Source: Candidatus Latescibacterota bacterium
Lineage (GTDB): Bacteria; JAAXHH01
Length of the DNA: 64,000 nucleotides
Reading direction: 5' to 3'
Assembly: GCA_012270975.1 (NCBI GenBank)
Contig: JAAXHH010000032.1
Span: forward strand, 20,729 to 84,728
A model generated the notes under the pieces. That model saw only the letters and a program-made list of their open reading frames with translations. It did not search any database and was not told the origin of the DNA. The position numbers and the translations under genes are program-made. Positions 38,354 through 47,299 of this stretch are shown piece by piece; position 1 is the stretch's first letter, and every line of letters begins with the position of its first letter.

Positions 38354-39325
38354 ATGTGGGATGAAGTCAAGTCAGTCATCGAAGCGAACCAGTCCTTCGT
38401 AATCTCCAGTCACGTCAATCCAGACGGGGACTCGATCGGGTCCGCCCTGGGGGTTTACGACTGTCTGAAGGCCCTGGGGAAGGACGCCGTCGTCGCCATG
38501 AACGACGCCATCCCCGATGCCTACACCTGGCTGGACCCCGACGGGGATATCCTCGCGCCCGCCTCGGATGCGGACATCGCGCGCCTGGGTGCCGCGGATG
38601 TCGTCGTCGTCGTGGACGCCAACGGTTGGGACCGGCTGGGCCGTCTGCGGAAACCGCTCGAGGAATCGGCGGCGGCCAAGGTCGTGATCGACCACCATCC
38701 CTACAGCGAACTGATTACGCCGGTCTCGGTGATCGACACGAAGGCTTCGTCGACGGCCGAACTCGTCTACGATCTGATCGACTCCATGGGCGCGCCGCTT
38801 ACGGCACGGGCGGCGGACGCGCTGTACACGGGCATACTGACCGACACCGTGTCCTTCCGTTTCGCCCGGAGCGCGCCGTGCGCCCATATCGTGGCGGCCC
38901 GGCTTCTGTCCACCGGCGTCGATCCGTCCCGGGTCTACGACCAGATATACAATCGCAATACGGGCGCCCGTACCCGTCTCATGGGCCGCGCGCTTTCGGA
39001 TATCCGGTTCACCGGGTGCGGCCGCGTCGCCTGGCTGACGGTAACGCGGGCCATGATCGAGGAAACCGGCGCGTTGTCATCGGATACCAGCGGTTTCGTG
39101 GACGTGACCATGACCATCGCCGGAATCGGAATCGGGATCATTTTCGTCGAAGCCAAAGACGGGTCGGTCCAGATCAGCTTGCGGTCCCGACCGGAAATCG
39201 ACGTCAACCAGGTCGCCGTAGGCCTGGGGGGCGGCGGCCACAAGAACGCCGCGGGCGCCGTGTTCGACGGTACGCTCGAGCAGGCCGTCAAGACCGTCAC
39301 GGCGGCGGCGGTCGCCGCGCTCTAG
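38354..39325 (+). CDS. nrnA: NrnA-type DHH family phosphoesterase
   Basis: Likely degrades nanoRNAs and pAp or cyclic dinucleotides. The DHH domain carries SSHVNPDGDSIGSALG (near residue 18), VVVVDANGWDRLG and VVIDHHPYSEL with the DHH triad; the DHHA1 domain ends with GLGGGGHKNAAGAVF. ATG at 38354 gives 323 residues, the family length; the longer open frame from 38108 includes the promoter region and is rejected. Confidence 0.92.
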   Translation: MWDEVKSVIEANQSFVISSHVNPDGDSIGSALGVYDCLKALGKDAVVAMNDAIPDAYTWLDPDGDILAPASDADIARLGAADVVVVVDANGWDRLGRLRKPLEESAAAKVVIDHHPYSELITPVSVIDTKASSTAELVYDLIDSMGAPLTARAADALYTGILTDTVSFRFARSAPCAHIVAARLLSTGVDPSRVYDQIYNRNTGARTRLMGRALSDIRFTGCGRVAWLTVTRAMIEETGALSSDTSGFVDVTMTIAGIGIGIIFVEAKDGSVQISLRSRPEIDVNQVAVGLGGGGHKNAAGAVFDGTLEQAVKTVTAAAVAAL

Positions 39326-39382
39326 CGCGTAGTTCCCCGTAGGGGCCCCGCCGGTCCACCGTCCGTCCGAGTCCTTCTAAAT

Positions 39383-40207
39383 ATGATGCTCCTCACCCGA
39401 AAAGCCCGGTTCTCTGCGGCGCACCAGTGCCGTATCCCGGAGTGGCCGGAAGCCAGGAACAGGCGGGTATACGGTACCTGCGCCAACGGCAGCGGCCACG
39501 GCCACGACTACGTGGCGGAATTCACCTTCGGGGGGCAGGTCGATCCCCGGACCGGCGTCGTTCTGAACCTGACCGATGTCAAGCGGCGACTGGGCGAGGT
39601 GATCGAACCGCTGGACCTGAGCCACCTGAACCATGACCACGGGGTTCTGGAAGGTCCGGCGCCAACCAGCGAAAGACTGGCCCGGCATCTCTGGCATGCG
39701 CTCGGAAGCGGGACCGGGCGGTGCAGGCTTATGAGCATCCGGCTTCACGAAAGCCGAACCAGAAACATCGAATACACCGGAGACGACAGCATGGTCCATG
39801 TCACGAGAAGCGTCGAGTTCAACGCCGCCCACCGTCTGCACAGTATAAGGTTGAGCGACGAAGAGAACGTGCGTATATTCGGTAAGTGCAACAATCCGCA
39901 CGGCCACGGCCACAACTACGAGCTGGCCGTGACGGTCCGCGGACCGGTGGACGAAGCGACGGGGACAGTCATCGACATGGGGCGTTTCGATGACATCCTT
40001 CAGAAGGAAGTGGTGGATCGTTACGATCATCGGCATCTGAACCACGACCTGGAGGAATTCCGGACGGTAAACCCGACCTCGGAGGAGCTGCTCAGAGCGA
40101 TCTGGAAGCGGCTTCTGCCGTTTTTCGAGCATCCCCCGCTGTACAGGCTCCGCCTGGTGGAGACATCCAAGAACGCTTTCGAGTACTTCGGCGAAGAGGA
40201 GCGGTAG
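39383..40207 (+). CDS. Double-domain 6-pyruvoyl-tetrahydropterin synthase/QueD family protein
   Basis: Two complete PTPS-fold domains fused in one 274-residue protein, while usual members have one of about 120-140 residues. Domain 1 (1-133) has [19 protein letters not shown] and [10 protein letters not shown]; domain 2 (137-274) has [20 protein letters not shown] and YDHRHLNHD. Zinc histidines and the catalytic cysteine seem intact in both. An ATG at 39791 with upstream CGGAG could start domain 2 alone. It lies 5 bp before folE, so it uses dihydroneopterin triphosphate for tetrahydropterin or queuosine synthesis. Confidence 0.88.
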   Translation: MMLLTRKARFSAAHQCRIPEWPEARNRRVYGTCANGSGHGHDYVAEFTFGGQVDPRTGVVLNLTDVKRRLGEVIEPLDLSHLNHDHGVLEGPAPTSERLARHLWHALGSGTGRCRLMSIRLHESRTRNIEYTGDDSMVHVTRSVEFNAAHRLHSIRLSDEENVRIFGKCNNPHGHGHNYELAVTVRGPVDEATGTVIDMGRFDDILQKEVVDRYDHRHLNHDLEEFRTVNPTSEELLRAIWKRLLPFFEHPPLYRLRLVETSKNAFEYFGEEER

Positions 40208-40212
40208 CCACG

Positions 40213-40776
40213 ATGGACCCTATCGAGGGATTGACGAGGTCGCTGCTCGCGGAAATCGGCGAGGACCCGGACCGGGACGGCCTGAGGCGGACTCCCCACC
40301 GCGTGGCCCAGTCCCTGCGGTTCCTGACCCAGGGCTATCAAAAAAGCATTGAAACCGTCATAAATAACGCTATTTATGAGGAAGACTACGATGAGATGGT
40401 GCTGGTGAAGGACATCGAGTTCTTTTCGCTGTGCGAGCATCATCTGCTGCCGTTTTTCGGCCAGTGCCATATCGCTTACATTCCCAACGGCAAGATCATC
40501 GGACTGGGCAAGATCCCCCGCATCGTGGACGTATTCTCGCGGCGTCTCCAGCTTCAGGAACGCCTGACCTCCCAGATCGCCCAGACCCTGCAGACCTGTC
40601 TCGATCCCCTGGGGGTGGCCGTTGTCATGGAAGCGGGCCATCTCTGCATGATGATGCGCGGCGTGGAGAAACAGCACTCCAAGGCGACGACGAGCGCCAT
40701 GCTCGGCGTGTTCCGGGACGATCGCAGTACCCGGATGGAATTCCTCGACCTGACCAGATCGAAACAGAGCGGGTAG
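40213..40776 (+). CDS. folE: GTP cyclohydrolase I
   Basis: It makes 7,8-dihydroneopterin triphosphate from GTP. The 187-residue protein shows [23 protein letters not shown] with the zinc Cys-His, [13 protein letters not shown], the [12 protein letters not shown] helix and [21 protein letters not shown]. Its location immediately after the double PTPS gene links the two enzymes in one pathway: folate, queuosine or tetrahydrobiopterin. Confidence 0.96.
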   Translation: MDPIEGLTRSLLAEIGEDPDRDGLRRTPHRVAQSLRFLTQGYQKSIETVINNAIYEEDYDEMVLVKDIEFFSLCEHHLLPFFGQCHIAYIPNGKIIGLGKIPRIVDVFSRRLQLQERLTSQIAQTLQTCLDPLGVAVVMEAGHLCMMMRGVEKQHSKATTSAMLGVFRDDRSTRMEFLDLTRSKQSG

Positions 40777-40831
40777 CGCCACGCCCGGCGGCGCTTGTCT
40801 CCCGGACCGCTCAGACCGACAGGGTGCCCTG

Positions 40832-42277
40832 ATGGACAAAGACCAACTCGTGGATCGACTCGCGGACGCGCTGGGCCGGGAGAACGTCATCGACGCCCCG
40901 GACCAGTTGATCGTCTACGAATGCGACGGGCTGACCATTGACCGGAACGCCCCCCACGCCGTGGTCTACCCGACCACGACGGAGGAGGTGGCGTCCGTGG
41001 TCCGGATACTCCACGAAGCGAGGGTTCCCTTCGTGGCGCGCGGCGCGGGCACCGGGCTGAGCGGCGGGAGCCTGCCGCCGGACGGCGGGGTCATGATCGC
41101 GCTGACCAAAATGACACGCATCGTAGAGGTCGACTTCCGGAACCAGCGGGCGCTCGTGGAGGCCGGGGTGGTCAACCTGCACCTGTCGAAGGAAGTCGGA
41201 CCGCGGGGATATCATTTCGTGCCCGACCCCTCGAGCCAGTACGCCTGTACCATCGGCGGGAACATCGCCGAGAACTCGGGCGGTCCCCACACCTTGAAAT
41301 ACGGCGTGACGACCAACCACACCCTGGGCGTGGAAGTGGTGCTGCCGGACGGGCGGGTCACGTGGTTCGGCGGCAAGGCGGACGACGCCGTGGGGTACGA
41401 CCTGCGCGGGCTCCTGATCGGCTCCGAGGGCATGCTGGGCATCGTCACGCGGGCCTGGGTCAAGCTGACCCGCCTTCCGCAGGCCTGGCGGACTTTCCTG
41501 GCGGTTTTCGACACGGTGGAGGACGCGTCCCGCGCGGTCGCCGGTGTCGTGGCCCGCGGGATCGTCCCATCGGCCCTCGAGATGATCGACAAGGTCGCCA
41601 TCGGCGCCATCGAGGCGGCTTACCACTTCGGTTTTCCCCTGGACGCGGAAGCCGTGCTCATCATCGAACTCGAGGGACACGAAGCCGGCCTGGACACCCA
41701 GGCCGAGGCGGTGACCGCAGTCTGCCGGGAGAACCGGGCCAGCGATATCCGCACCGCGGAAGACGAGAAGGAACGCGCCCTGCTGTGGATGAGCCGCAAG
41801 CGGGCCTTCGGCGCCATGGGGCGCCTGAGTCCCAGCTACTACGTGCAGGACGGCGTGGTCCCCCGAACGAAGATTCCGGACATCATGCGGGTCATCCAGA
41901 CGACGGCGGAAAAATACGAACTGCTGATCGGCAACGTATTCCACGCCGGCGACGGAAACATCCATCCCTGTATCGCCTATGACGACCGGGACGAGGAACA
42001 GGCGCGGAAGACCGTGGAAGCCAGCAATGAGATCCTGCGGGCCTGCGTCGACCTCGGGGGGTCCATCACCGGGGAACACGGGATCGGATACGAAAAGGTC
42101 GACCTGATGCCCCTGATTTTCGACGAACCGGATATCCAGGCCATGGAAACGGTCAAAGAGGTGTTCGACGAGAACAACCTCAGCAATCCCGGCAAGATGT
42201 TCCCCACGAACCGCTCCTGCATCGGATGCGGCACGGCGGAACTGAAATACACCAATCGACAGGCCGCATTGCTTTAG
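40832..42277 (+). CDS. glcD: FAD-linked 2-hydroxyacid oxidase, GlcD-like
   Basis: A flavoprotein of the VAO/GlcD class (481 residues) that oxidises glycolate or D-lactate. It has the FAD-binding PCMH domain with PFVARGAGTGLSGGS near residue 66 and GGNIAENSGGPHTLKYG, and the C-terminal cap with GNVFHAGDGNIHPCI and GEHGIGYEK near residues 367-416. The end (FPTNRSCIGCGTAEL) is unusual for GlcD in carrying a Cys-x-x-Cys. Its stop codon lies in a 20-bp tandem duplication. Confidence 0.9.
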   Translation: MDKDQLVDRLADALGRENVIDAPDQLIVYECDGLTIDRNAPHAVVYPTTTEEVASVVRILHEARVPFVARGAGTGLSGGSLPPDGGVMIALTKMTRIVEVDFRNQRALVEAGVVNLHLSKEVGPRGYHFVPDPSSQYACTIGGNIAENSGGPHTLKYGVTTNHTLGVEVVLPDGRVTWFGGKADDAVGYDLRGLLIGSEGMLGIVTRAWVKLTRLPQAWRTFLAVFDTVEDASRAVAGVVARGIVPSALEMIDKVAIGAIEAAYHFGFPLDAEAVLIIELEGHEAGLDTQAEAVTAVCRENRASDIRTAEDEKERALLWMSRKRAFGAMGRLSPSYYVQDGVVPRTKIPDIMRVIQTTAEKYELLIGNVFHAGDGNIHPCIAYDDRDEEQARKTVEASNEILRACVDLGGSITGEHGIGYEKVDLMPLIFDEPDIQAMETVKEVFDENNLSNPGKMFPTNRSCIGCGTAELKYTNRQAALL

Positions 42278-42310
42278 ATTCGACGGAACAGCTTTAGATT
42301 CGATGGAACA
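42271..42310 (+). repeat. 20-bp tandem duplication across the glcD stop codon
   Basis: Copies 42271-42290 and 42291-42310 differ at one base. The TAG stop of glcD lies in the first copy, and the second copy fills most of the gap to glcE. Confidence 0.92.
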
Positions 42311-42321
42311 CAGGTCCACCC

Positions 42322-43719
42322 ATGCCCGATGAGGTGCTGCACAGCAGGCTCGGTTCCCTCGTGGAAGGCTATGCGCCCGCGAGCGGAGAAGCCCTGGCCG
42401 CCCATGCCGTGGACGGGGTCGTTCCCTCGGCCGTCGTGGCCCCGGACAGCGTGGAATCCCTCTCGGCCATCGTGAAAATGGCCTCGGAACGGGGTTACAC
42501 CGTGATTCCGCGGGGAGGCGGCACCAAGATGGACTTCGGCCAGCCGCCCTCCCGGGCGGATATCGTAGTTTCACTGGCGCGTCTGAACCGGATCGTCTCC
42601 CACGAACCCGCGGACCAGACGGCCACCGCGGAGGCGGGCATTACCATGGCCGGGCTGCAGGCCGGCCTCGGCGAAAGGGGGCAGTATCTTCCCCTGGACC
42701 CGCCCCACGGCGACGCGGGCACCCTCGGAGGAGTGCTTGCCACCAACGCCTCCGGCGTGCTGCGGACCGCCTTCGGTACGGCCCGGGACATGGTCATCGG
42801 GATCCGGGTGGTCCAGGCGGACGGCACGATCGTCAAATCCGGCGGCCGGGTCGTCAAGAACGTGGCGGGCTATGACCTGAACAAGCTGTACATCGGTTCT
42901 CTCGGCACACTCGGCATTCTGGCGGAGGTGAACCTCAAGCTCCAGCCCCTTCCTGTATCGGGAAGGATGATCGTCGGGCGCCTGCCGGGGATATCGGCGG
43001 CGGCGGAATGTGCCTTCCGCGTCATGGATTCGGAGATTATGCCGTCCTTCCTGGAACTGGCCGATCCAGTAACCTGTTCCCTGCTCGCTCGGGAGCAAGG
43101 CGGGAAGCCGGGCAACGGCGTCCGCGGCGGCGAGGACCGGGACGATCCGGGCTTTGCGCTCATCGCGGGCATGTTCGGTCCGGAAGAGACGGTCGAGTGG
43201 CAGATCGGGGAATGCGAACGGCTCCTGCAGGGGGCGGGAGCGGCCGGCGTCACGCACTTGGACGGGGACGCGTACCGAGGGGTGCTTGAATCGATGCAGT
43301 CGTTTCCCGCGGGCCGGCTCACGCCGGGGGGCATGCGGTCCCTCGTGACCTGCCGGGCCAGCGTTACCCCGGACGAGGTGGAGGCGCTGTACAGCCTGGC
43401 GGATGAACGCTGCGGGCGCCTGTTCATCGGCTGTGGCATGCTCTCCCATTTCGCCAGCGGCCATGCCGCCTTCGTCTTCTACGGCGAAAGACCTTTCAGG
43501 GAGGTGGATTTCGACGGGCTTGCGGCCCTGATCGAGGAACTGCGAGCCGCTTCGGAGCTACATGGCGCCTTCGTCGTGGAACACGCCCCGGCCGCCCTGA
43601 AGGAACGGGTCGGCGTGTGGGGCTCGACCCACGGAAACCGGCACCTCATGGAGATGCTGAAACACCGTTTCGATCCGAAAGGCACCTTGAATCCCGGCCG
43701 GTTCGTCGACGGAATCTGA
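42322..43719 (+). CDS. glcE: FAD-binding glycolate oxidase subunit, GlcE-like
   Basis: A second PCMH-type flavoprotein of 465 residues, longer than standard GlcE (about 350). The FAD site has VIPRGGGTKMDFGQPPS near residue 60, LGGVLATNASGVLRTAFG and GGRVVKNVAGYDLNKLYIGSLG, both GlcE hallmarks; the end is FDPKGTLNPGRFVDG. It lies 44 bp after glcD. The Fe-S subunit GlcF, normally next, is missing, so electrons must go elsewhere or glcF is distant. Confidence 0.86.
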   Translation: MPDEVLHSRLGSLVEGYAPASGEALAAHAVDGVVPSAVVAPDSVESLSAIVKMASERGYTVIPRGGGTKMDFGQPPSRADIVVSLARLNRIVSHEPADQTATAEAGITMAGLQAGLGERGQYLPLDPPHGDAGTLGGVLATNASGVLRTAFGTARDMVIGIRVVQADGTIVKSGGRVVKNVAGYDLNKLYIGSLGTLGILAEVNLKLQPLPVSGRMIVGRLPGISAAAECAFRVMDSEIMPSFLELADPVTCSLLAREQGGKPGNGVRGGEDRDDPGFALIAGMFGPEETVEWQIGECERLLQGAGAAGVTHLDGDAYRGVLESMQSFPAGRLTPGGMRSLVTCRASVTPDEVEALYSLADERCGRLFIGCGMLSHFASGHAAFVFYGERPFREVDFDGLAALIEELRAASELHGAFVVEHAPAALKERVGVWGSTHGNRHLMEMLKHRFDPKGTLNPGRFVDGI

Positions 43720-43762
43720 TGGAGACGGCCTCCGGGGAAATGCATGTTTGATACGTGCGTCG

Positions 43763-43800
43763 CGCGCGCCGCGCAGGGATACGCGCGCCGCGCCGGGGTA
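43763..43800 (+). repeat. 19-bp imperfect tandem duplication after glcE
   Basis: The 12-mer CGCGCGCCGCGC occurs at 43763 and 43782 within a 19-bp period. It lies 44 bp downstream of the glcE stop. Confidence 0.7.
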
Positions 43801-43835
43801 CGACACATATCGGCTGTTAAAACGGGGGAACCCAT

Positions 43836-45095
43836 ATGAAACTGCCTGAGTTCAGGGAGATACGGCAACGGTTCGATGCGCCCGTCGTCGAGGACATCGC
43901 CGGAACGACAGGGGAAGAAGTCTCCCGCATGATCGAAGAGACGGGCCTGCGTCCCGGGTCCAAGGTGGCCGTCGCCACCGGCAGCCGGGGGATCGGCAAC
44001 ATCGCGGCCATCGTCGGAAGCGTCGTTTCCGCACTCGGCAGGGCCGGCCTGAAACCCTTTGTCGTCCCGGCCATGGGCAGCCACGGCGGGGCGACTTCCG
44101 AGGGTCAGCGGCGGGTCCTGGAAAACTACGGCATCAGCGAAGCGACGACCGGGTGTCCCATACGCTCCGACATCGATCCGGCGAGTCTCGGCGAGACCGC
44201 GGACGGGCTGCCCGTCTACCTGGACCGAAACGCCCTCGGCGCCGACCATATCGTGGTGGTCAACCGGGTGAAGCCCCATACCGACTTCAAGGGATCGGTC
44301 GGCAGCGGCCTGATGAAGATGCTGGCCATCGGACTGGGCAAGCAGAAGGGCGCCAGCTACTACCACGGCGCGGTGTTCGAGTACGGATTCGAACACATGA
44401 TCACGACGGTGTCGGACCACGTGCTGCGGCACGCGCCCGTGGCCTTCGGCGTGGCCATCATCGAGAACGCCTACGATCAGACCGCGCACATCGTCGGCGT
44501 TCCGGCGCATGCCCTGCAGCGGGAAGAACGCCGGCTCTTCCAGGAGGCGCAGCGCCTCATGCCCCGCCTTCCGTCCGACGACATCGACATATTGATCGTC
44601 GACGAGATGGGCAAGAACATCAGCGGGACCGGGATGGACACGAACATCATCGGCCGGCGCATGCAGAATTTCGAGACCGAGCCGGCGATCCCGCGGATCC
44701 TGCGGATCATCGTCCGCGACCTGACCCCGGAGAGCGAGGGCAACGCCGTGGGCATCGGGCTGGCCGATTTCACCACCCGCCGCCTGGTGGACAAGATCAA
44801 TCACCGGTACACCTATGTTAACTCCATCACGGGCATGAGCCCGCAGAAATCCCGCATCCCCGTGTTTCTCGACACCGACCGCGAAGTCATTGAAGCCGCC
44901 TTTTCCACCATCGGCATGAAACCGCCGGGAGACGGACGCGCCGTTCGCATCAAAAACACGCTTTCCCTCGGCCGCATTGCGGTTTCAGACGCCCTGGCGG
45001 AAGAAGTTGCCGACCGGGACGACATCGAAATCTCGGGCGGGCGCGCCCCGCTCGAATTCGACGACCAAGGTACCCTGGCCGCCCTGCCGAGCTGA
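43836..45095 (+). CDS. LarA-like (DUF2088) protein, candidate nickel-pincer racemase family
   Basis: A 419-residue protein with the LarA N-terminal fold. Visible blocks are GSRGIGNIAAIVGSVV, PAMGSHGGATSEGQ, VNRVKPHTDFKG, GLMKMLAIGLGKQKGA and VDEMGKNISGTGMDTN. LarA-type enzymes use a nickel-pincer cofactor to racemise or epimerise 2-hydroxyacids; this family branch also includes many uncharacterised members. The two preceding flavoproteins act on 2-hydroxyacids, so a role in interconverting lactate-like isomers before oxidation is plausible (inference). No larB, larC or larE cofactor genes are here. Confidence 0.72.
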   Translation: MKLPEFREIRQRFDAPVVEDIAGTTGEEVSRMIEETGLRPGSKVAVATGSRGIGNIAAIVGSVVSALGRAGLKPFVVPAMGSHGGATSEGQRRVLENYGISEATTGCPIRSDIDPASLGETADGLPVYLDRNALGADHIVVVNRVKPHTDFKGSVGSGLMKMLAIGLGKQKGASYYHGAVFEYGFEHMITTVSDHVLRHAPVAFGVAIIENAYDQTAHIVGVPAHALQREERRLFQEAQRLMPRLPSDDIDILIVDEMGKNISGTGMDTNIIGRRMQNFETEPAIPRILRIIVRDLTPESEGNAVGIGLADFTTRRLVDKINHRYTYVNSITGMSPQKSRIPVFLDTDREVIEAAFSTIGMKPPGDGRAVRIKNTLSLGRIAVSDALAEEVADRDDIEISGGRAPLEFDDQGTLAALPS

Positions 45096-45126
45096 TTCCG
45101 GCCACTGGACGCTGCCTGTTTTATTG

Positions 45127-45155
45127 TTGACAAAACGCCGATTATGTAGTATATT
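45127..45155 (+). promoter_or_regulatory. Strong sigma-70-type promoter for the primary sigma factor gene
   Basis: TTGACA (45127-45132), exact 17-bp spacer and TATATT (45150-45155), about 130 bp upstream of the GTG start, in a sharply AT-rich stretch. The long leader could hold extra control. Confidence 0.8.
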
Positions 45156-45284
45156 AGTAAACTTGTCGGTTTTTTGATAGTATATGCCGGTCCGCCTGGA
45201 ACACCTTGACGGGCGGAAGATCCCGGCGTAAGTGGGGCGAATACCGCCCCGATGTCAACAGTCAAACAGGAGTAGTCGCAGCGC

Positions 45285-46145
45285 GTGAGTACCTTAACGA
45301 AAACCCAGTCGGCGGCGTCGGAAGACCGTTCGCTCGATCTCTACCTTCAGGAGATCGGCAACGTGCCGCTGTTGATGGCCGAAGAAGAAACCGAACTGGC
45401 CCGGTCGGTCCGGGCCGGCGACCAGAAGGCGCTGGAGAAGCTTACGGCGTCCAATCTCCGTTTCGTGGTCAGCGTGGCCAAGCAGTACCAGAACCAGGGA
45501 CTTTCCCTTTCGGACCTGATCAACGAAGGCAATATCGGACTGATCAAGGCGGCCAAGCGATTCGACGAAACCAAGGGCTTCAAGTTCATCTCGTACGCGG
45601 TCTGGTGGATCAGGCAGTCCATCCTCCAGGCGCTGGCCGAGCAGTCCCGCATAGTCCGGCTGCCCCTGAGCCGTGTCGGCACGCTCCACAAGATCGGCAG
45701 GCTGTCCAGTGAATTCGAGCAGGAATTCGGACGTGAGCCCAGCACCGAGGAAATCGCGCAGGAACTGGATATGAAACCCGGCGACGTGAAAGACACGATG
45801 CGCATCGCGAGCCGCCACGTATCGCTGGACGCGCCGCTCAAGGCGGGCGAAGACAACCGGTTGCTGGACCTCATCGAGGATGATGAACAGGACGCGCCGG
45901 ACGAAGCCCTCATGGTGGATTCGCTGAAAGAAGAGATCTTCAGGGCGCTCGGGTCCCTGACCAAAAGGGAAGCGGCCGTGATCGCGCTGTACTACGGCAT
46001 CAACATGGAGAAATCCCATACCCTGGAGGAGATCGGATCGCGGTTCAATCTCACGAGGGAGCGCGTGCGCCAGATCAAGGAAAAGGCGCTGCGCAGACTT
46101 CGCCACGTCTCCAGGAGCCAGAAGCTTCGGGCCTATCTGAACTGA
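45285..46145 (+). CDS. rpoD: Primary sigma factor, compact RpoD/SigA type
   Basis: A 286-residue sigma-70 factor without region 1.1 and without the non-conserved insert, as in Bacteroidota and relatives. Region 1.2 starts [18 protein letters not shown]; region 2 has [17 protein letters not shown] and [17 protein letters not shown]; region 3 has [12 protein letters not shown]; region 4 ends [20 protein letters not shown]. Start is GTG, preceded by AGGAG. The complete 2.4 and 4.2 helices fit recognition of the TTGACA/TATATT promoters found nearby. Confidence 0.95.
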   Translation: MSTLTKTQSAASEDRSLDLYLQEIGNVPLLMAEEETELARSVRAGDQKALEKLTASNLRFVVSVAKQYQNQGLSLSDLINEGNIGLIKAAKRFDETKGFKFISYAVWWIRQSILQALAEQSRIVRLPLSRVGTLHKIGRLSSEFEQEFGREPSTEEIAQELDMKPGDVKDTMRIASRHVSLDAPLKAGEDNRLLDLIEDDEQDAPDEALMVDSLKEEIFRALGSLTKREAAVIALYYGINMEKSHTLEEIGSRFNLTRERVRQIKEKALRRLRHVSRSQKLRAYLN

Positions 46146-46164
46146 CCGATCCCCATCCGTTACG

Positions 46165-46194
46165 CGGCGGGATCCACTCCCGGACCTCCCGCCG
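46165..46194 (+). terminator. Hairpin after the sigma factor gene
   Basis: CGGCGGGA and TCCCGCCG form an 8-bp perfect stem with a 14-nt loop, 20 bp after the stop. No U-tract follows, so termination would need help. Confidence 0.4.
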
Positions 46195-46244
46195 TTAGTC
46201 TGCCTGCTACACAGACGCACCGGCCGCCGGGCGCGGAGTCGAAT

Positions 46245-47153
46245 ATGACGCGACGCAGACTCGTTTCATTCATCCATATGCCGGCCAATGCCAAGGACGA
46301 TCCCAGGGAATACGGCATCTTGTCGATCCTGGCCGGCCTCTCCGCCCTGGTGCTCCTGATGCTGGCGGGATGGCATTTCGGCGCGCCCTATGTGATTACA
46401 TTGATGGACGGCGGATCCCTGGCGGAAAGGGAGCGGGAAAACGCCCGGCTGCAGGACCAGATGCGGGCCCTCCATGCATTGGACGGCACGCTCGAATCGC
46501 AGATATCGACCTTGTCGGAACGGGCGGCGGACATCAGCAAGATCGTGCACGGACCCGATGCGCCCAGTCCGGTAGCGGGAGCCGTTGATTCGGCGTCGTC
46601 CCAGGCAACCATCGCGTGGCTCGAATCGCCCGGCGCGGCTGTCCGCAGGATCGGCGGACGGATCGACCGGCTGCTGGTCGAAACCCGCGCGGAACTGGCC
46701 AGCCTGCAGTCCATCGAAGCAAAGTCCAGGGAGGACGAGACCTACTGGCACGGCATCCCCATCGTGTCGCCGGTACGCGGTCCGGTTTCGAGATCCTTCG
46801 GCTCATCGCGCAACCTGTTGAGCGACGATCAGCGCGTACACAGCGGCCTGGATATCGCCGCGAACCGGGACGAGCCGGTACGGGCGACCGCTTTCGGGGT
46901 GGTTTCGAGAACCGGAGTGAGCGCGAGCCTCGGCCGGTATGTGGACATCACCCATCAGAATGGATATGTCACGCGTTACGGCCACCTCTCTGAAGTGCTG
47001 GTCGAAAGAAGGAAACGGGTGGAACGTGGAGAGATCATCGGGCGGGTTGGAATGACCGGCAAGACCAGCGGATATCATATTCACTACGAGATTCATCATG
47101 AGGGCCGCGTGCTCGATCCGTCGACGTGGATTTTCCCGGAACAGGACCTGTGA
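46245..47153 (+). CDS. M23 family metallopeptidase, membrane-anchored (first copy)
   Basis: A 302-residue peptidoglycan endopeptidase-type protein. One N-terminal transmembrane helix (about 25-48) is followed by a coiled coil (SLAERERENARLQDQMRAL) and the LytM domain with HSGLDIAANRDEP near residue 201 and HIHYEIHHEG near 277, containing the zinc ligands. Its domain layout resembles FtsB/EnvC-like or MepM-like cell-wall hydrolases. A similar gene follows, so the two may act together in cell-wall remodelling. Confidence 0.88.
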   Translation: MTRRRLVSFIHMPANAKDDPREYGILSILAGLSALVLLMLAGWHFGAPYVITLMDGGSLAERERENARLQDQMRALHALDGTLESQISTLSERAADISKIVHGPDAPSPVAGAVDSASSQATIAWLESPGAAVRRIGGRIDRLLVETRAELASLQSIEAKSREDETYWHGIPIVSPVRGPVSRSFGSSRNLLSDDQRVHSGLDIAANRDEPVRATAFGVVSRTGVSASLGRYVDITHQNGYVTRYGHLSEVLVERRKRVERGEIIGRVGMTGKTSGYHIHYEIHHEGRVLDPSTWIFPEQDL

Positions 47154-47191
47154 GTCGCCGGCCGGTTGATGGGAAAACTGCAAAAAAAAGT

Positions 47192-47220
47192 TTGACACGT
47201 GGCTCCATCCGCCTCATTTT
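47192..47220 (+). promoter_or_regulatory. Possible promoter before the second M23 gene
   Basis: TTGACA (47192-47197) with a 17-bp spacer and a weak -10 CATTTT (47215-47220) in an AT-rich gap. Confidence 0.4.
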
Positions 47221-47299
47221 ATTTGTCATATTGTCGCGGTAACTGGTTTAATCGCAAAGACTAAGATTCGTTCGGCAATTAGTTCAGGGAAGCGTAGTT

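Noticed and set aside
40832..43719. Complete glycolate oxidase operon
   Set aside because: No glcF-like iron-sulfur gene follows; a LarA-like gene does.
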